From assembly GCA_025363815.1 (NCBI GenBank), contig JANYLB010000032.1, forward strand, positions 62,001-126,000: DNA of 64,000 nucleotides, in the 5' to 3' direction. Below are positions 33,214 through 41,484 of this stretch, one piece after another (position 1 is the stretch's first letter; every line of letters starts with the position of its first letter). The position numbers were made by a program, and so were the translations under genes. The stretch is from Actinomycetes bacterium (GTDB lineage Bacteria > Actinomycetota > Acidimicrobiia > IMCC26256 > JANYLB01). The notes beneath the pieces are model-generated. The model did no database searches, was not told the DNA's origin, and worked only from the letters and a program-made list of their open reading frames with translations.

Positions 33214-34025
33214 CCACCTACCCCGAGGCCGTCGATGGCTTGGTCGTCACCCACGACGGCCCTGTCCTGCGCCTCATTCTCGATCGCCCGGCCCGAAAGA
33301 ACGCTCTGACCGACGACATCGTGCTCGCGCTCATCGGCGCGTTCGATGCGGCCGGCCTCGACGAATCGGTACGAGTCGTCGCGCTCACGGGAACCGGCGG
33401 CGACTTCTGCTCCGGGTTCGACCTCGGCCTGCGCTCCGGTTCGCCCGGCGATGCTCACCCCCGCGTCGGCGCAGTACAGCGGCGAATGCAGACGCACGTC
33501 AACCGCCTGATCCCGGCGATGCTCGAGACGCAGGTGCCGATCGTCACCGCTGCGAGCGGCTGGTGCATCGGCCTCGGGCTGAACCTTCTCCTGGCGTCGG
33601 ACTTCGCCATCGTCGCCGACGATGCCCGCCTCCGCGCGCCGTTCGCCTCGTTCGGCTTCACTCCCGATTCCGGCGCGTCCTGGCTGTTGCCCCGTCTCAT
33701 CGGCGTCACCAGAGCAAAGGAAATGCTGCTGCTCGGACGAGAGGTCAGCGGCGTCCGCGCCGGGGAGTGGGGCCTCGTCCACCGCTGGGTCGCCCGCGCC
33801 GACCTCGACGCGGCGGCGGCCACGCTCATCGACGAGCTCGCGTCGGCCGCGACCGTTGCCGTCGGCCTGACCAAGGCGCTCATCCAGCGCGGGCTCACCG
33901 TCGATCTCGCGCACCAGCTCGCCGACGAGGGTCTCGCGATGGAACTCTCGAGCCGCAGCGATGACTTCCGTGAGTACGCCAAAGCTCGTCGCGACAAGCG
34001 CGACCCCGACTTCCAGGGCCGCTGA
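33210..34025 (+). CDS. Enoyl-CoA hydratase/isomerase family protein
   Basis: A 271-residue crotonase with R-P-A-R-K-N-A-L-T near residue 28, G-D-F-C-S-G-F-D and C-I-G-L-G-L-N-L-L-L-A-S-D. The segment F-A-S-F-G-F-T-P-D-S-G-A-S-W-L-L is the P-D-x-G branch where Asp replaces Glu, as in several isomerases. Its GTG lies inside the stop of the hot-dog gene. It is only distantly similar to the 27543/29761 pair. Ends 90 bases before the convergent acyl-CoA synthetase; that gap shows nothing clear. Confidence 0.9.
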   Translation: MTTYPEAVDGLVVTHDGPVLRLILDRPARKNALTDDIVLALIGAFDAAGLDESVRVVALTGTGGDFCSGFDLGLRSGSPGDAHPRVGAVQRRMQTHVNRLIPAMLETQVPIVTAASGWCIGLGLNLLLASDFAIVADDARLRAPFASFGFTPDSGASWLLPRLIGVTRAKEMLLLGREVSGVRAGEWGLVHRWVARADLDAAAATLIDELASAATVAVGLTKALIQRGLTVDLAHQLADEGLAMELSSRSDDFREYAKARRDKRDPDFQGR

Positions 34026-34114
34026 CCAATCCCGAGCCCTGCGTTTGTCCGTCGCCACCACAGAACCAGCGCGCATCGGCGACGTCAAGCCGTTGTCGGG
34101 AAAGTCGAGATCGG

Positions 34115-35746
34115 TCAGCGCTTCTCGTAAGTGACACCGCTCGCGTCGAGGTCCCAGGTGGCGTCGGTGACTCCCTCGTCACGCAGGTCTCGCTTCAGGA
34201 CCCGCCCCACCGGGCTGCGAGGAAGTTCGACGCGGAACTCGATGTAGCGGGGCAGGGCGAAGTACGGGAGCTCACCCACGCACCAGCGGAATAGCTCCTC
34301 TTCGGTCACCGACGCGTCGGTGACGAGGACCGCGGTGATCTTCAGGTCGTCTTCGGTGATGTCACTGGGCACCGCGTGCACCACGACATCGGCGATGGCC
34401 TCGTGCTTCACGAGGATCGCCTCGACCTCGAAGCTCGAGATGTTCTCGCCGCGGCGACGCAGGTAGTCGGCCTTGCGGTCGACGAAGAAGAGATAGCCGT
34501 CGTCGTCGATCCGGCCGATGTCGCCGCTGTGGAACCAGAGGTTTGCCAACGCCGCGACCGTTGCCTCCGGCCGGCCCCAGTACCCCTCGAACATCACGTG
34601 CGGCCGCTTCGGGCGCAGCACAATCTCACCGGCCTCGCCGCGCGACAGCTCGCGGTCGGCGTCGTCGAAGATCCGCACGTCGAAGTACTCGTCGTTGATG
34701 ATGCCGGCCGCGCCGGGCCGCTGCTCCACTCCGAGCGGTGTCCACGACGGAAGGCTCGCCTCCGTCATGCCGAATGCGCCACTGAACACGTCGACACCGA
34801 AGCGTTCTCGGAGCTTGCGGTCGATCTCCACCGGCATCGGCGCCGCGCCGATCAGGCGCATCGACGTGTTCGCCTCGGGCGCGCCCGAATTCGGCATGTC
34901 GGGGCGGGGGTCATCGTTCGCGAGGAGGTAGGCCATTGAACCCAACAGCGAGACGACCGTACCGCCCACCCGGTTGATCTCCGGCCAGAATCCCGATACC
35001 GAGAACTTGCCCGAGATCGCCGAGGCGCCGCCGGCTACGAGCGCGCCTACGAGCCCGGTGGTGAGCGCGTTGAAGTGGAACAACGGCAGCGGGGTCCACA
35101 GCACGTCGTCGGCGGTCCGGCGCCAGCACGTCGCGATCTGGGTGCTCAGAGCCACGTGGTAGTTGTGGCTGAGCATGCAGCCCTTCGACGGGCCGGTGGT
35201 TCCACCGGTATAGACGATCGTCGCGAGGTCGCCCGGTCCGACATCGGTGCGAGGTTCGTCTGGCGCGAGCCGGAGCATGTCGCTCCACGCGTGCACCGTC
35301 ACCCCCTTGATGTCGGCACCGGCGTCGCCGACCACGACGACGTGCTCGAGCGTGTCGATGTCGGCCGCGATCGCGCCGATGCGGTCTACGAGGTCAGCCT
35401 GCACGACGACCACGCTTGATTGTGAGTCGGCAAGCTGGTGGCGGAGGTAGTCGCCCTTGAACGCCGAGTTTATGGGCGCGCCGATGGCACCGGACATGAC
35501 GGTGCCCCACCACGCCAACATCGCCTCGGGGGAGTTCTCGAGCAGTGTGGCGACGCGATCGCCGGGACGAACACCGAGGTGCGCCAGCGCCGCGGCGAAC
35601 CGCCCCGATATATCGGCGACAGCGGCCGCGGTGAACGCGGTTCCGCACACGTCGAGATACGGCCCGTCAGGGTCCGACTCGAGTCGGGCACGCAGAAGAT
35701 CCGGGAGCGAGTGCTGCTCCTCTCCGATCCAGACATCAGAAGCCAC
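34115..35746 (-). CDS. AMP-forming acyl-CoA synthetase (FadD-like)
   Basis: A 543-residue ligase with Y-T-G-G-T-T-G-P-S-K-G, F-G-M-T-E-A-S, H-S-G-D-I-G-R-I-D-D-D-G-Y-L-F-F-V-D-R and R-R-G-E-N-I-S-S-F-E, ending in the region L-P-R-S-P-V-G-R-V-L-K-R. Full-length for the family. It starts at GTG 35746 behind GGGGAAAA. The operator candidate at 35807 lies 60 bases upstream and is shared with the divergent alpha/beta hydrolase. The two genes may act in one pathway, with hydrolysis giving the acid that is then activated. Confidence 0.93.
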   Translation of the reverse strand: MASDVWIGEEQHSLPDLLRARLESDPDGPYLDVCGTAFTAAAVADISGRFAAALAHLGVRPGDRVATLLENSPEAMLAWWGTVMSGAIGAPINSAFKGDYLRHQLADSQSSVVVVQADLVDRIGAIAADIDTLEHVVVVGDAGADIKGVTVHAWSDMLRLAPDEPRTDVGPGDLATIVYTGGTTGPSKGCMLSHNYHVALSTQIATCWRRTADDVLWTPLPLFHFNALTTGLVGALVAGGASAISGKFSVSGFWPEINRVGGTVVSLLGSMAYLLANDDPRPDMPNSGAPEANTSMRLIGAAPMPVEIDRKLRERFGVDVFSGAFGMTEASLPSWTPLGVEQRPGAAGIINDEYFDVRIFDDADRELSRGEAGEIVLRPKRPHVMFEGYWGRPEATVAALANLWFHSGDIGRIDDDGYLFFVDRKADYLRRRGENISSFEVEAILVKHEAIADVVVHAVPSDITEDDLKITAVLVTDASVTEEELFRWCVGELPYFALPRYIEFRVELPRSPVGRVLKRDLRDEGVTDATWDLDASGVTYEKR

Positions 35747-35806
35747 GGTATTTTCCCCAATCGTGTCTCGGTGCTGCCCATGAATCTAACGGATCCGCGC
35801 ATATCC

Positions 35807-35822
35807 CTGACACGCGCGTCAG
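35807..35822. promoter_or_regulatory. Palindromic operator candidate (CTGAC-N6-GTCAG)
   Basis: CCTGAC (35806-35811) and GTCAGG (35818-35823) form a perfect 6+6 inverted repeat around ACGCGC. It lies between the divergent acyl-CoA synthetase and alpha/beta hydrolase genes, 60 and 71 bases from their starts, so one dimeric regulator could control both. Confidence 0.6.
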
Positions 35823-35893
35823 GAAACTGTATCTCGGGCCCATCGGTGCCGACCGCCGCAGATCCGCCATAGCCAGTCCTAGGATGCCCTCCG

Positions 35894-36607
35894 GTGGGTA
35901 CCACGATCGTCTTGGTGCACGGTGGAACGGTTACGGCGCGCATGTGGGATGGGGTACGCCTGCATCTCGATACGCCGGCCATCGCGCCGGATCTCCCCGG
36001 CCGCCGCTACCGGCCGGCCGACCTCGGCACCACGACGCGCCAAGACTGGATCAATGCCGTTGCGGCCGACGTGACCGCGGCGGCGCTCGACCGGGTCGTG
36101 CTCGTAGGGCACTCGTCGGGCGGATACGTGATCCCCGGCGTAGCCGCCCTGCTCCCCGAAGTCGTAGCGCACCTCGTATTCATCGCGGCGACGGTGCCGA
36201 GCGAGGGCATGCGCCCCGTCGACTTCCTGAATCCGAAGCTCACTCAGATCGCGCTGGAGAACGAGACGGCGATGCGCGAGAGTGCGCAAGGGCGGACCCT
36301 CGGCGGCTTGGCCCACGGCGAACCTCCGATCGAGACCGAGCTCACCATCGTCGAGAACGAAGGTCGCCTCGGCCTCGAGGCCCCAGGGCCCCTGTTCGAG
36401 CGCTTCACCTGGGTGGGAGTGCCGCGCACCACGCCGCGCGCGTTCATCCGCTGCACGGCCGACCGGGTCGTGACTCCTACGCTCGTCGACCAGATGATCC
36501 GGAACATGGGCGGCGCGGAGCTCGTCGACATCGATGCCGGCCACGACGTGGCCGGCACTGCGCCCGAGGCACTCGCGCGGTTGCTCGACGGGATCGCGAC
36601 ACGCTGA
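35894..36607 (+). CDS. Alpha/beta hydrolase
   Basis: A 237-residue single-domain hydrolase. It has V-L-V-H-G-G (oxyanion hole), G-H-S-S-G-G (nucleophilic Ser near residue 76), a late R-C-T-A-D-R (acid) and D-A-G-H-D-V (His). No signal peptide. The start is a GTG; an ATG at 35884 is in another frame. It is similar in size and pattern to small esterases and C-C bond hydrolases. It is divergent from the acyl-CoA synthetase across an operator candidate. Confidence 0.88.
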   Translation: MGTTIVLVHGGTVTARMWDGVRLHLDTPAIAPDLPGRRYRPADLGTTTRQDWINAVAADVTAAALDRVVLVGHSSGGYVIPGVAALLPEVVAHLVFIAATVPSEGMRPVDFLNPKLTQIALENETAMRESAQGRTLGGLAHGEPPIETELTIVENEGRLGLEAPGPLFERFTWVGVPRTTPRAFIRCTADRVVTPTLVDQMIRNMGGAELVDIDAGHDVAGTAPEALARLLDGIATR

Positions 36608-36654
36608 CCGGCGCGGCGCTGCTCCCATCCTGAACTCCGAGAGAAAGGCCAACC

Positions 36655-38022
36655 ATGGCCGATGAACCCGAGCACACCTACGCGCAGCGGATGTTCCCCG
36701 CGCCCATAGATCATGGGATCGCGGAGCCCGAACGGGCCGTGTCGAGCGTGCCTGCCGGAACGAGCTCGTACCTCGAAGGTGCGGGCGGAGCCGGAAAGAC
36801 CTGGTACCAGGGCGGTGGAGGCCTGGGCGAGAAGGCCGTGCAGGAGATCGTCATCTACCCACCCACCGGTGGGTTGGAGACCCAAGGCGATCCTTGGGAG
36901 CCAGTGAAGATCGGCATCCTCGTCGACATGGACCTCGGTCAACTCCTCGCCGACTGGATCGACCCGACGATCCTCGCGATCGAGGACGCTATGAACGAAG
37001 GGGTCTGGGGCCGGAGCCCGATCGCGTTGATCACGGCCGACGCACGCGGACTCCCGCGCGAGAACTACCGCAAGGTGATCGCGGGCTACGAGTGGCTGGT
37101 CGAGCAGGGCTGCGTCGTGATCCTCGGCCCGATGATCTCCGACAACTCCCTCGCCCTTCAGGACACGGTGAACAAGGCTCGCGTCCCGGTGATCGGCTGG
37201 ACCGGCGCCCACAGGTTCTCGAGCGAATATTGCTTCACGATCGCGAACGGCGACATCCCCACCGAAGGCGTGATCTGCGCGAACTGGTTTCGTCAACGAG
37301 GCATCGAACGCGTTGGTCTCTTCTGGGAAGCCGGGTCATCGGGTGGCGACTACGCCGAGTACTTCCGCCAGACCGCGTTGCGCCTCGGCATCACTGTCAC
37401 CCGCGAGGTCATGCTCGAACCGAACCCGCGCAACCTCGGCCAGCACCTGCGCGAGATGCGTGACAGCGGCACTCAGGGCATCTACTACGGCGGCTACGGC
37501 TACGCGACGTTCCACTTCGCGGAGGCGTTCCGCGCCCTCGATTGGGATCCGCCCCGCATCATGGGTACCGCGTTCATGTTCTATTCGAACTCGAACGAGT
37601 GGGCTGCCGGCCTCGAGGGCTGGCATGGCATCGACCAGCTCGGTGAAGACGGCACGAACCCGAACTACGAGGCGATGACACGGCGGTTCCAGGCCCGGTT
37701 CGGTCGGCCGGCCCGCAACGTGGTCGTGGCGCTCGCGTACGACACCGCCAGAGCCGCTATCCACGGGATCGCGAACGCGAAGTACCCGGTTCCGTGGGAG
37801 GTGCGCGACGGGCTCGAACGCATTCGGTGGATGCCGGCGGTGAACGGCGGTCCTGCGACCTACATCCAGTTCGGGCCGTCCGACCACAAGGGCTACAAGG
37901 GTGACTTCCTGACCGTGCGTGAGCTGCGCAACGGCGAGCTCCGCTTCGACGGATACTTCCGCCCTCAGTGGCCGTCGAACAGCGAGAGTCCGAGCGCAAC
38001 CGGCCCGGAGGAGTCCCAATGA
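36655..38022 (+). CDS. LivK-like (Peripla_BP_6) binding protein without signal peptide
   Basis: A 455-residue protein behind AGAAAGG. A Gly-rich N-terminal extension of about 75 residues is followed by the type I periplasmic-binding fold: V-K-I-G-I-L-V-D-M-D, then G-P-M-I-S-D-N, G-L-F-W-E, and Y-G-G-Y-G-Y. There is no signal peptide, lipobox or membrane segment, and no ABC permease or ATPase gene nearby. It is therefore probably a cytoplasmic ligand sensor, comparable to AmiC. A second signal-less member is at 59851. Both lie near an amidohydrolase-2 gene. Its stop overlaps an ATG that opens only 12 codons. Confidence 0.82.
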   Translation: MADEPEHTYAQRMFPAPIDHGIAEPERAVSSVPAGTSSYLEGAGGAGKTWYQGGGGLGEKAVQEIVIYPPTGGLETQGDPWEPVKIGILVDMDLGQLLADWIDPTILAIEDAMNEGVWGRSPIALITADARGLPRENYRKVIAGYEWLVEQGCVVILGPMISDNSLALQDTVNKARVPVIGWTGAHRFSSEYCFTIANGDIPTEGVICANWFRQRGIERVGLFWEAGSSGGDYAEYFRQTALRLGITVTREVMLEPNPRNLGQHLREMRDSGTQGIYYGGYGYATFHFAEAFRALDWDPPRIMGTAFMFYSNSNEWAAGLEGWHGIDQLGEDGTNPNYEAMTRRFQARFGRPARNVVVALAYDTARAAIHGIANAKYPVPWEVRDGLERIRWMPAVNGGPATYIQFGPSDHKGYKGDFLTVRELRNGELRFDGYFRPQWPSNSESPSATGPEESQ

Positions 38023-38057
38023 AGAACCTCGCCACAACTCTCGCTCATTGGAGCTGA
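38019..38057 (+). other. Orphan 12-codon start overlapping a stop (ATGA)
   Basis: ATG at 38019 shares ATGA with the stop of the binding-protein gene and reads M-K-N-L-A-T-T-L-A-H-W-S, then TGA. Such an overlap is the normal mark of a coupled downstream gene, but the frame ends at once, inside the end of the convergent gene. It may be the scar of a deletion, a leader peptide, or chance. Confidence 0.3.
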
Positions 38058-38785
38058 TCGAGCGGGAGGCGATCCGATTCGGCGGGCTGGCGCCCGATGC
38101 GCAAAGGCGCGAGAGGCGCGTCGACGAGCAGGATGCGCTGCCAGGTTGCCTTCAGATCCGCGAGCGCGTGGCGCCAAGGCTCCAGCTGCTCACCTCGCTG
38201 CGCCTGCTCGAACGCGGTCCACGTCGCCCAGTCGGGGATCGCCCAGATCACGATGCACTCGGAGTCGCTGATCATCGCGACCTCGAAGGCACCCACGAGG
38301 GTGAGTCCGAGACTCTCGACCAGCGCCTTGCCCACGTCACGCAGCGCGTCGAGGTACTCGGGCGCGGCGCCGGGAGGGAGGGTGACGATCTCGTGCGCGT
38401 AGGTGATGCCCCGTACGCCGTCGGCAATCAGCTCATCGATCGGACGGGTCCACGGCGCCGGTACGAGAATCCGATCGACACCGCCGCGTCGGAACTCTGA
38501 TGCGGTTGCCCACCACGCCGCGAGCGAAGGATCCTGGAGCGACGCGTGCGACAGCTCATGGTCGAAGTTCGCGGCGAGACCGTCCCACCCATCGAGCTCC
38601 CAGAGGTTGACGACCTCCGGCCAGCGGCCGGTAGAACCGACGGTGCCCCATACCCCGAAGCACCGCTGGTTCCGCTCTTCGATCGCGACCGGAACCCAGT
38701 TCGCGGTCATGTGGTGCATGTACTGGGCGCGGTGTTGGCCGCGAATGTCGATGAACTCGTGGATGTAGACCTTGTCGTTCGGCAT
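38045..38785 (-). CDS. NIPSNAP-like dimeric alpha/beta-barrel protein
   Basis: Although the frame is open to 39550, recognisable protein begins at ATG 38785 (246 residues). It starts M-P-N-D-K-V-Y-I-H-E-F-I-D-I and shows two repeats of a ferredoxin-like pattern, with G-V-W-G-T-V-G-S-T-G-R-W-P-E-V-V-N-L-W in the first half and W-A-I-P-D-W-A-T-W in the second. These features are like NIPSNAP and stress-response dimeric barrel proteins. It is divergent from the amidohydrolase at 38912 and sits beside the signal-less binding protein. The function is unknown. Confidence 0.7.
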   Translation of the reverse strand: MPNDKVYIHEFIDIRGQHRAQYMHHMTANWVPVAIEERNQRCFGVWGTVGSTGRWPEVVNLWELDGWDGLAANFDHELSHASLQDPSLAAWWATASEFRRGGVDRILVPAPWTRPIDELIADGVRGITYAHEIVTLPPGAAPEYLDALRDVGKALVESLGLTLVGAFEVAMISDSECIVIWAIPDWATWTAFEQAQRGEQLEPWRHALADLKATWQRILLVDAPLAPLRIGRQPAESDRLPLDQLQ

Positions 38786-38843
38786 CAGCCTCGAGAACCG
38801 CCCTTCATCAGTTCCAACGGTACCTCTGCCCGGAGCAGTGATA

Positions 38844-38853
38844 CCGGGCCCGG
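38844..38853. promoter_or_regulatory. CCGGGCCCGG palindrome in a divergent promoter
   Basis: A perfect 10-bp GC palindrome in the 126-base region between the divergent NIPSNAP-like gene and the amidohydrolase. It is placed as an operator but is GC-rich, so chance is possible. A run of T residues follows it on the plus strand (38859 on). Confidence 0.3.
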
Positions 38854-38911
38854 ATAGACTTTTTGCGCCGTTGTTGAATGCTCGAAGCATGTCGCGAAAG
38901 GGGCCTGGCGG

Positions 38912-40198
38912 ATGTCGGTCGAGGAAATGATCTTCATCAGTGTCGACGACCATGTCGTCGAGCCACCCACCATGTTCGACGGGCGTCTCCCCGCCAAGTA
39001 CGCCGACCTCGCACCCAAAGTCGTCCGCACTGATTCCGGGAACGACGTCTGGGTGTTCGACGGCTCCGAGATCCCCAACATCGGGCTGAACGCGGTGGCC
39101 GGGCGACCGCGCGAAGAGTACGGCATCAACCCGACCTCCTTCGAGGAGATGCGTCCCGGTTGCTACGACATCGATGAGCGGGTGAAAGACATGAGCGCGG
39201 GTGGCGTGCTCGCGTGCATGTGCTTCCCGTCGTTCCCATCGTTCTCGGGCCGGCTGTTCGCGAACGTCGACGACAAAGACGTCGCGCTCGAGGTAACACG
39301 TGCCTACAACGACTGGCACATCGACGAGTGGTGCGGCACACACCCCGGCCGGATGATCCCGATGGCGTTGCCGATCCTGTGGGATCCCGAGCTCTGCGCG
39401 GCGGAGATTCGTCGTGTCGCAGCGAAAGGTTGCCACTCCCTGACCTTCACCGAGAACCCTGCCGCGCTCGGCCTCCCGAGCTTTCACAGCGACCACTGGG
39501 ATCCGATGTGGCGCGCGCTGGTGGAGGAAGGGACGATCCTGAACGTGCACCTCGGTTCGTCGGGCCAGCTCGCGGTCACCGCGCCCGACGCGCCGATGGA
39601 CGTGATGATCACGTTGCAGCCGATGAACATCTGCATGGCCGCCGCCGATCTCGTCTGGTCACGCGTGTTCAAGGAGTTCCCGGACATGAAGGTCGCGCTC
39701 TCCGAGGGCGGAACCGGATGGATCCCGTACTTCCTCGACCGCCTCGACCGCACCTACGCCATGCACCACGCATGGACCGGCCAGGACTTCGGCAACAAGG
39801 TGCCGTCCGACATCTTCCGGGAGCACATTCTCACCTGCTTCATCGCGGATCCGATCGGTCTCGCGCTGCGTAATGACATCGGCATCGACAACATCTGCTG
39901 GGAGCAGGACTACCCGCACTCCGACTCATCGTGGCCGAACGCGCCCGAGGAATTGGTGAGCATGGCCGCCGAGCACGCGGTGCCCGACGCCGATCTGAAC
40001 AAGATCACCCACGAGAACGCGATGCGCTGGTATCGCTTCGACCCGTTCACTCACCGCGCCCGCCCCGACTGCACCGTGGGCGCGCTCCGGGCCGAGGTCG
40101 CCGGCCACGACGTAGCGGTCAGGTCGATGGACCAGGGCCGCCACGCCGGCGCGGGCAAGGCCACTCTCGGCGACCTCGCCGCCCGCGCCACCGCCTGA
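38912..40198 (+). CDS. Amidohydrolase-2 family protein
   Basis: A 428-residue metal-dependent hydrolase. The N-terminus has I-S-V-D-D-H-V-V-E-P-P-T-M-F (the D-x-H-x-x-E metal motif), then F-P-S-F near residue 107, N-V-H-L-G-S-S-G in mid-protein, E-G-G-T-G-W-I-P-Y, and near the C-terminus W-E-Q-D-Y-P-H-S-D and E-N-A-M-R-W-Y. This branch, common in mycobacteria and Acidimicrobiia, includes decarboxylases and C-C hydrolases such as ACMSD relatives. A second one lies at 58606. It is followed by an operator candidate and the CoA-transferase pair. Confidence 0.9.
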   Translation: MSVEEMIFISVDDHVVEPPTMFDGRLPAKYADLAPKVVRTDSGNDVWVFDGSEIPNIGLNAVAGRPREEYGINPTSFEEMRPGCYDIDERVKDMSAGGVLACMCFPSFPSFSGRLFANVDDKDVALEVTRAYNDWHIDEWCGTHPGRMIPMALPILWDPELCAAEIRRVAAKGCHSLTFTENPAALGLPSFHSDHWDPMWRALVEEGTILNVHLGSSGQLAVTAPDAPMDVMITLQPMNICMAAADLVWSRVFKEFPDMKVALSEGGTGWIPYFLDRLDRTYAMHHAWTGQDFGNKVPSDIFREHILTCFIADPIGLALRNDIGIDNICWEQDYPHSDSSWPNAPEELVSMAAEHAVPDADLNKITHENAMRWYRFDPFTHRARPDCTVGALRAEVAGHDVAVRSMDQGRHAGAGKATLGDLAARATA

Positions 40199-40232
40199 AC
40201 CATCACCCCGCGTTCTTGGTGGAGACCAGGGC

Positions 40233-40248
40233 CTGACATCAGTGTCAG
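40233..40248. promoter_or_regulatory. Palindromic operator candidate (CTGAC-N6-GTCAG)
   Basis: CCTGACA (40232-40238) and TGTCAGG (40243-40249) form a perfect 7+7 inverted repeat with TCAG between. It lies 42 bases upstream of the CoA-transferase start at 40291 and matches the spacing of the site at 35807. Confidence 0.6.
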
Positions 40249-40290
40249 GTTTTGCGCGATGATCCTCCTCTCGACCGAGGGGGGAACAAG

Positions 40291-41484
40291 ATGCCGGGGG
40301 CATTGGACGGCGTGCGGGTGCTCGACCTGTCGTGGGGCATCGCGGGCTCGATGGGCGTGCTGCTCCTCGCCGAGCAAGGGGCCGACGTGGTCAAGATCGA
40401 GCCGCCGGGCGGCGATCCCTTCCGGGACTACAGCGGCCATGCCGTCTGGAACCGGTCCCGTAGGGCGGTCACCATCGATCTCAAGCGGCCAGAGGGTGTC
40501 GAGGCGTTCCACCGCCTCGCCGAAAGCTCGGATGTGGTCGTCGAGACGTTTCGTCCCGGTGTCACCGACCGCCTCGGGATCGGGTTCGACGCGCTACACG
40601 CCGCCAACCCACGTCTCGTGTACGCGTCGTGCCCCGCCTATCCGAACGGCCACCGGCTCGCCGATCAACCCGGGTACGACGCACTCGTGCAGGCGAGCAG
40701 CGGTCAGCAGTGGGATCAACCCGGCTGGCGACTCGGGCCGATCTTCCTCGCGCTGCCGCTGCCCAGCGTCGCGGCGATGTTCCTCGTACCGACCGGCATC
40801 CTCGCCGCGCTCATCGCCCGCGAAGAGACCGGTCGCGGCCAGCATGTGCGCACGTCGCTCCTGCAGGGCGCATTGCTCTATACGACCCAGATCTGGTCAC
40901 ACGTCGAGAACGCCAAAGCGGACTATCACGAGGTGATGAGCAAGGCGCACCCACCGGGTGTGCACCAGGAGTTTCTGTTCGAGGTGGAGAGCGGCGACTG
41001 GCTCCACACCTGCATCATGAGCGGGCTTACTCCCGTGCGCGGACAGGACGAGATTCTCGGCCTCGGCGACGGGCCATCCAACAACGAGAGATTCGCGATG
41101 CTCTCCGAGGAGGAACGGGCGCAGTTCACCCCACGACGCCGGGTCGCGTACAAGGAGTGGGACGGCAACGCGCTCGTCGAGGAGTTCCGCGCCAACAATC
41201 ACGCCGTCGAGCCGGTGATCAGCATGGAGAACGCACTCGGAGGCAGCGGAGCACCCCATCCCCAGCTGGTGGCTAACGACATGATCGCCACCGTCGAGGA
41301 TCCCGACCTCGGAACCACCACCCAGATCGGTGTACCCATCCACCTGCTCGGCACACCCGGCGCCATCCAAGGACCGCGACCACGGGTCGGCGAGCACAAC
41401 GACGAGATATTCGGGGCGCTCGGCTACACGCCCGACCAGATCGCCACCATCACCGGATCCGGCCTCACGGGAGCATCCAGATGA
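40291..41484 (+). CDS. Family III CoA-transferase (CaiB/BaiF)
   Basis: ATG 40291 follows GAGGGGGGAA and gives 397 residues. It has D-G-V-R-V-L-D-L-S-W-G-I-A, G-A-D-V-V-K-I-E-P-P, D-L-K-R-P-E-G-V-E-A-F and F-R-P-G-V-T-D-R-L-G-I-G. The middle is less standard: Y-A-S-C-P-A-Y-P-N-G in the place of the usual G-x-G. Its end overlaps the next CoA-transferase by ATGA. Two adjacent different family III genes are typical of heteromeric or sequential transferases, e.g. in bile-acid and carnitine-type pathways. Confidence 0.92.
   Translation: MPGALDGVRVLDLSWGIAGSMGVLLLAEQGADVVKIEPPGGDPFRDYSGHAVWNRSRRAVTIDLKRPEGVEAFHRLAESSDVVVETFRPGVTDRLGIGFDALHAANPRLVYASCPAYPNGHRLADQPGYDALVQASSGQQWDQPGWRLGPIFLALPLPSVAAMFLVPTGILAALIAREETGRGQHVRTSLLQGALLYTTQIWSHVENAKADYHEVMSKAHPPGVHQEFLFEVESGDWLHTCIMSGLTPVRGQDEILGLGDGPSNNERFAMLSEEERAQFTPRRRVAYKEWDGNALVEEFRANNHAVEPVISMENALGGSGAPHPQLVANDMIATVEDPDLGTTTQIGVPIHLLGTPGAIQGPRPRVGEHNDEIFGALGYTPDQIATITGSGLTGASR

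Noticed and set aside
32952-34088. A 378-codon minus-strand frame opposite the crotonase
   Set aside because: It is the antisense of a clear crotonase and of the end of the hot-dog gene; composition is Arg/Asp/Glu-rich with no motifs.
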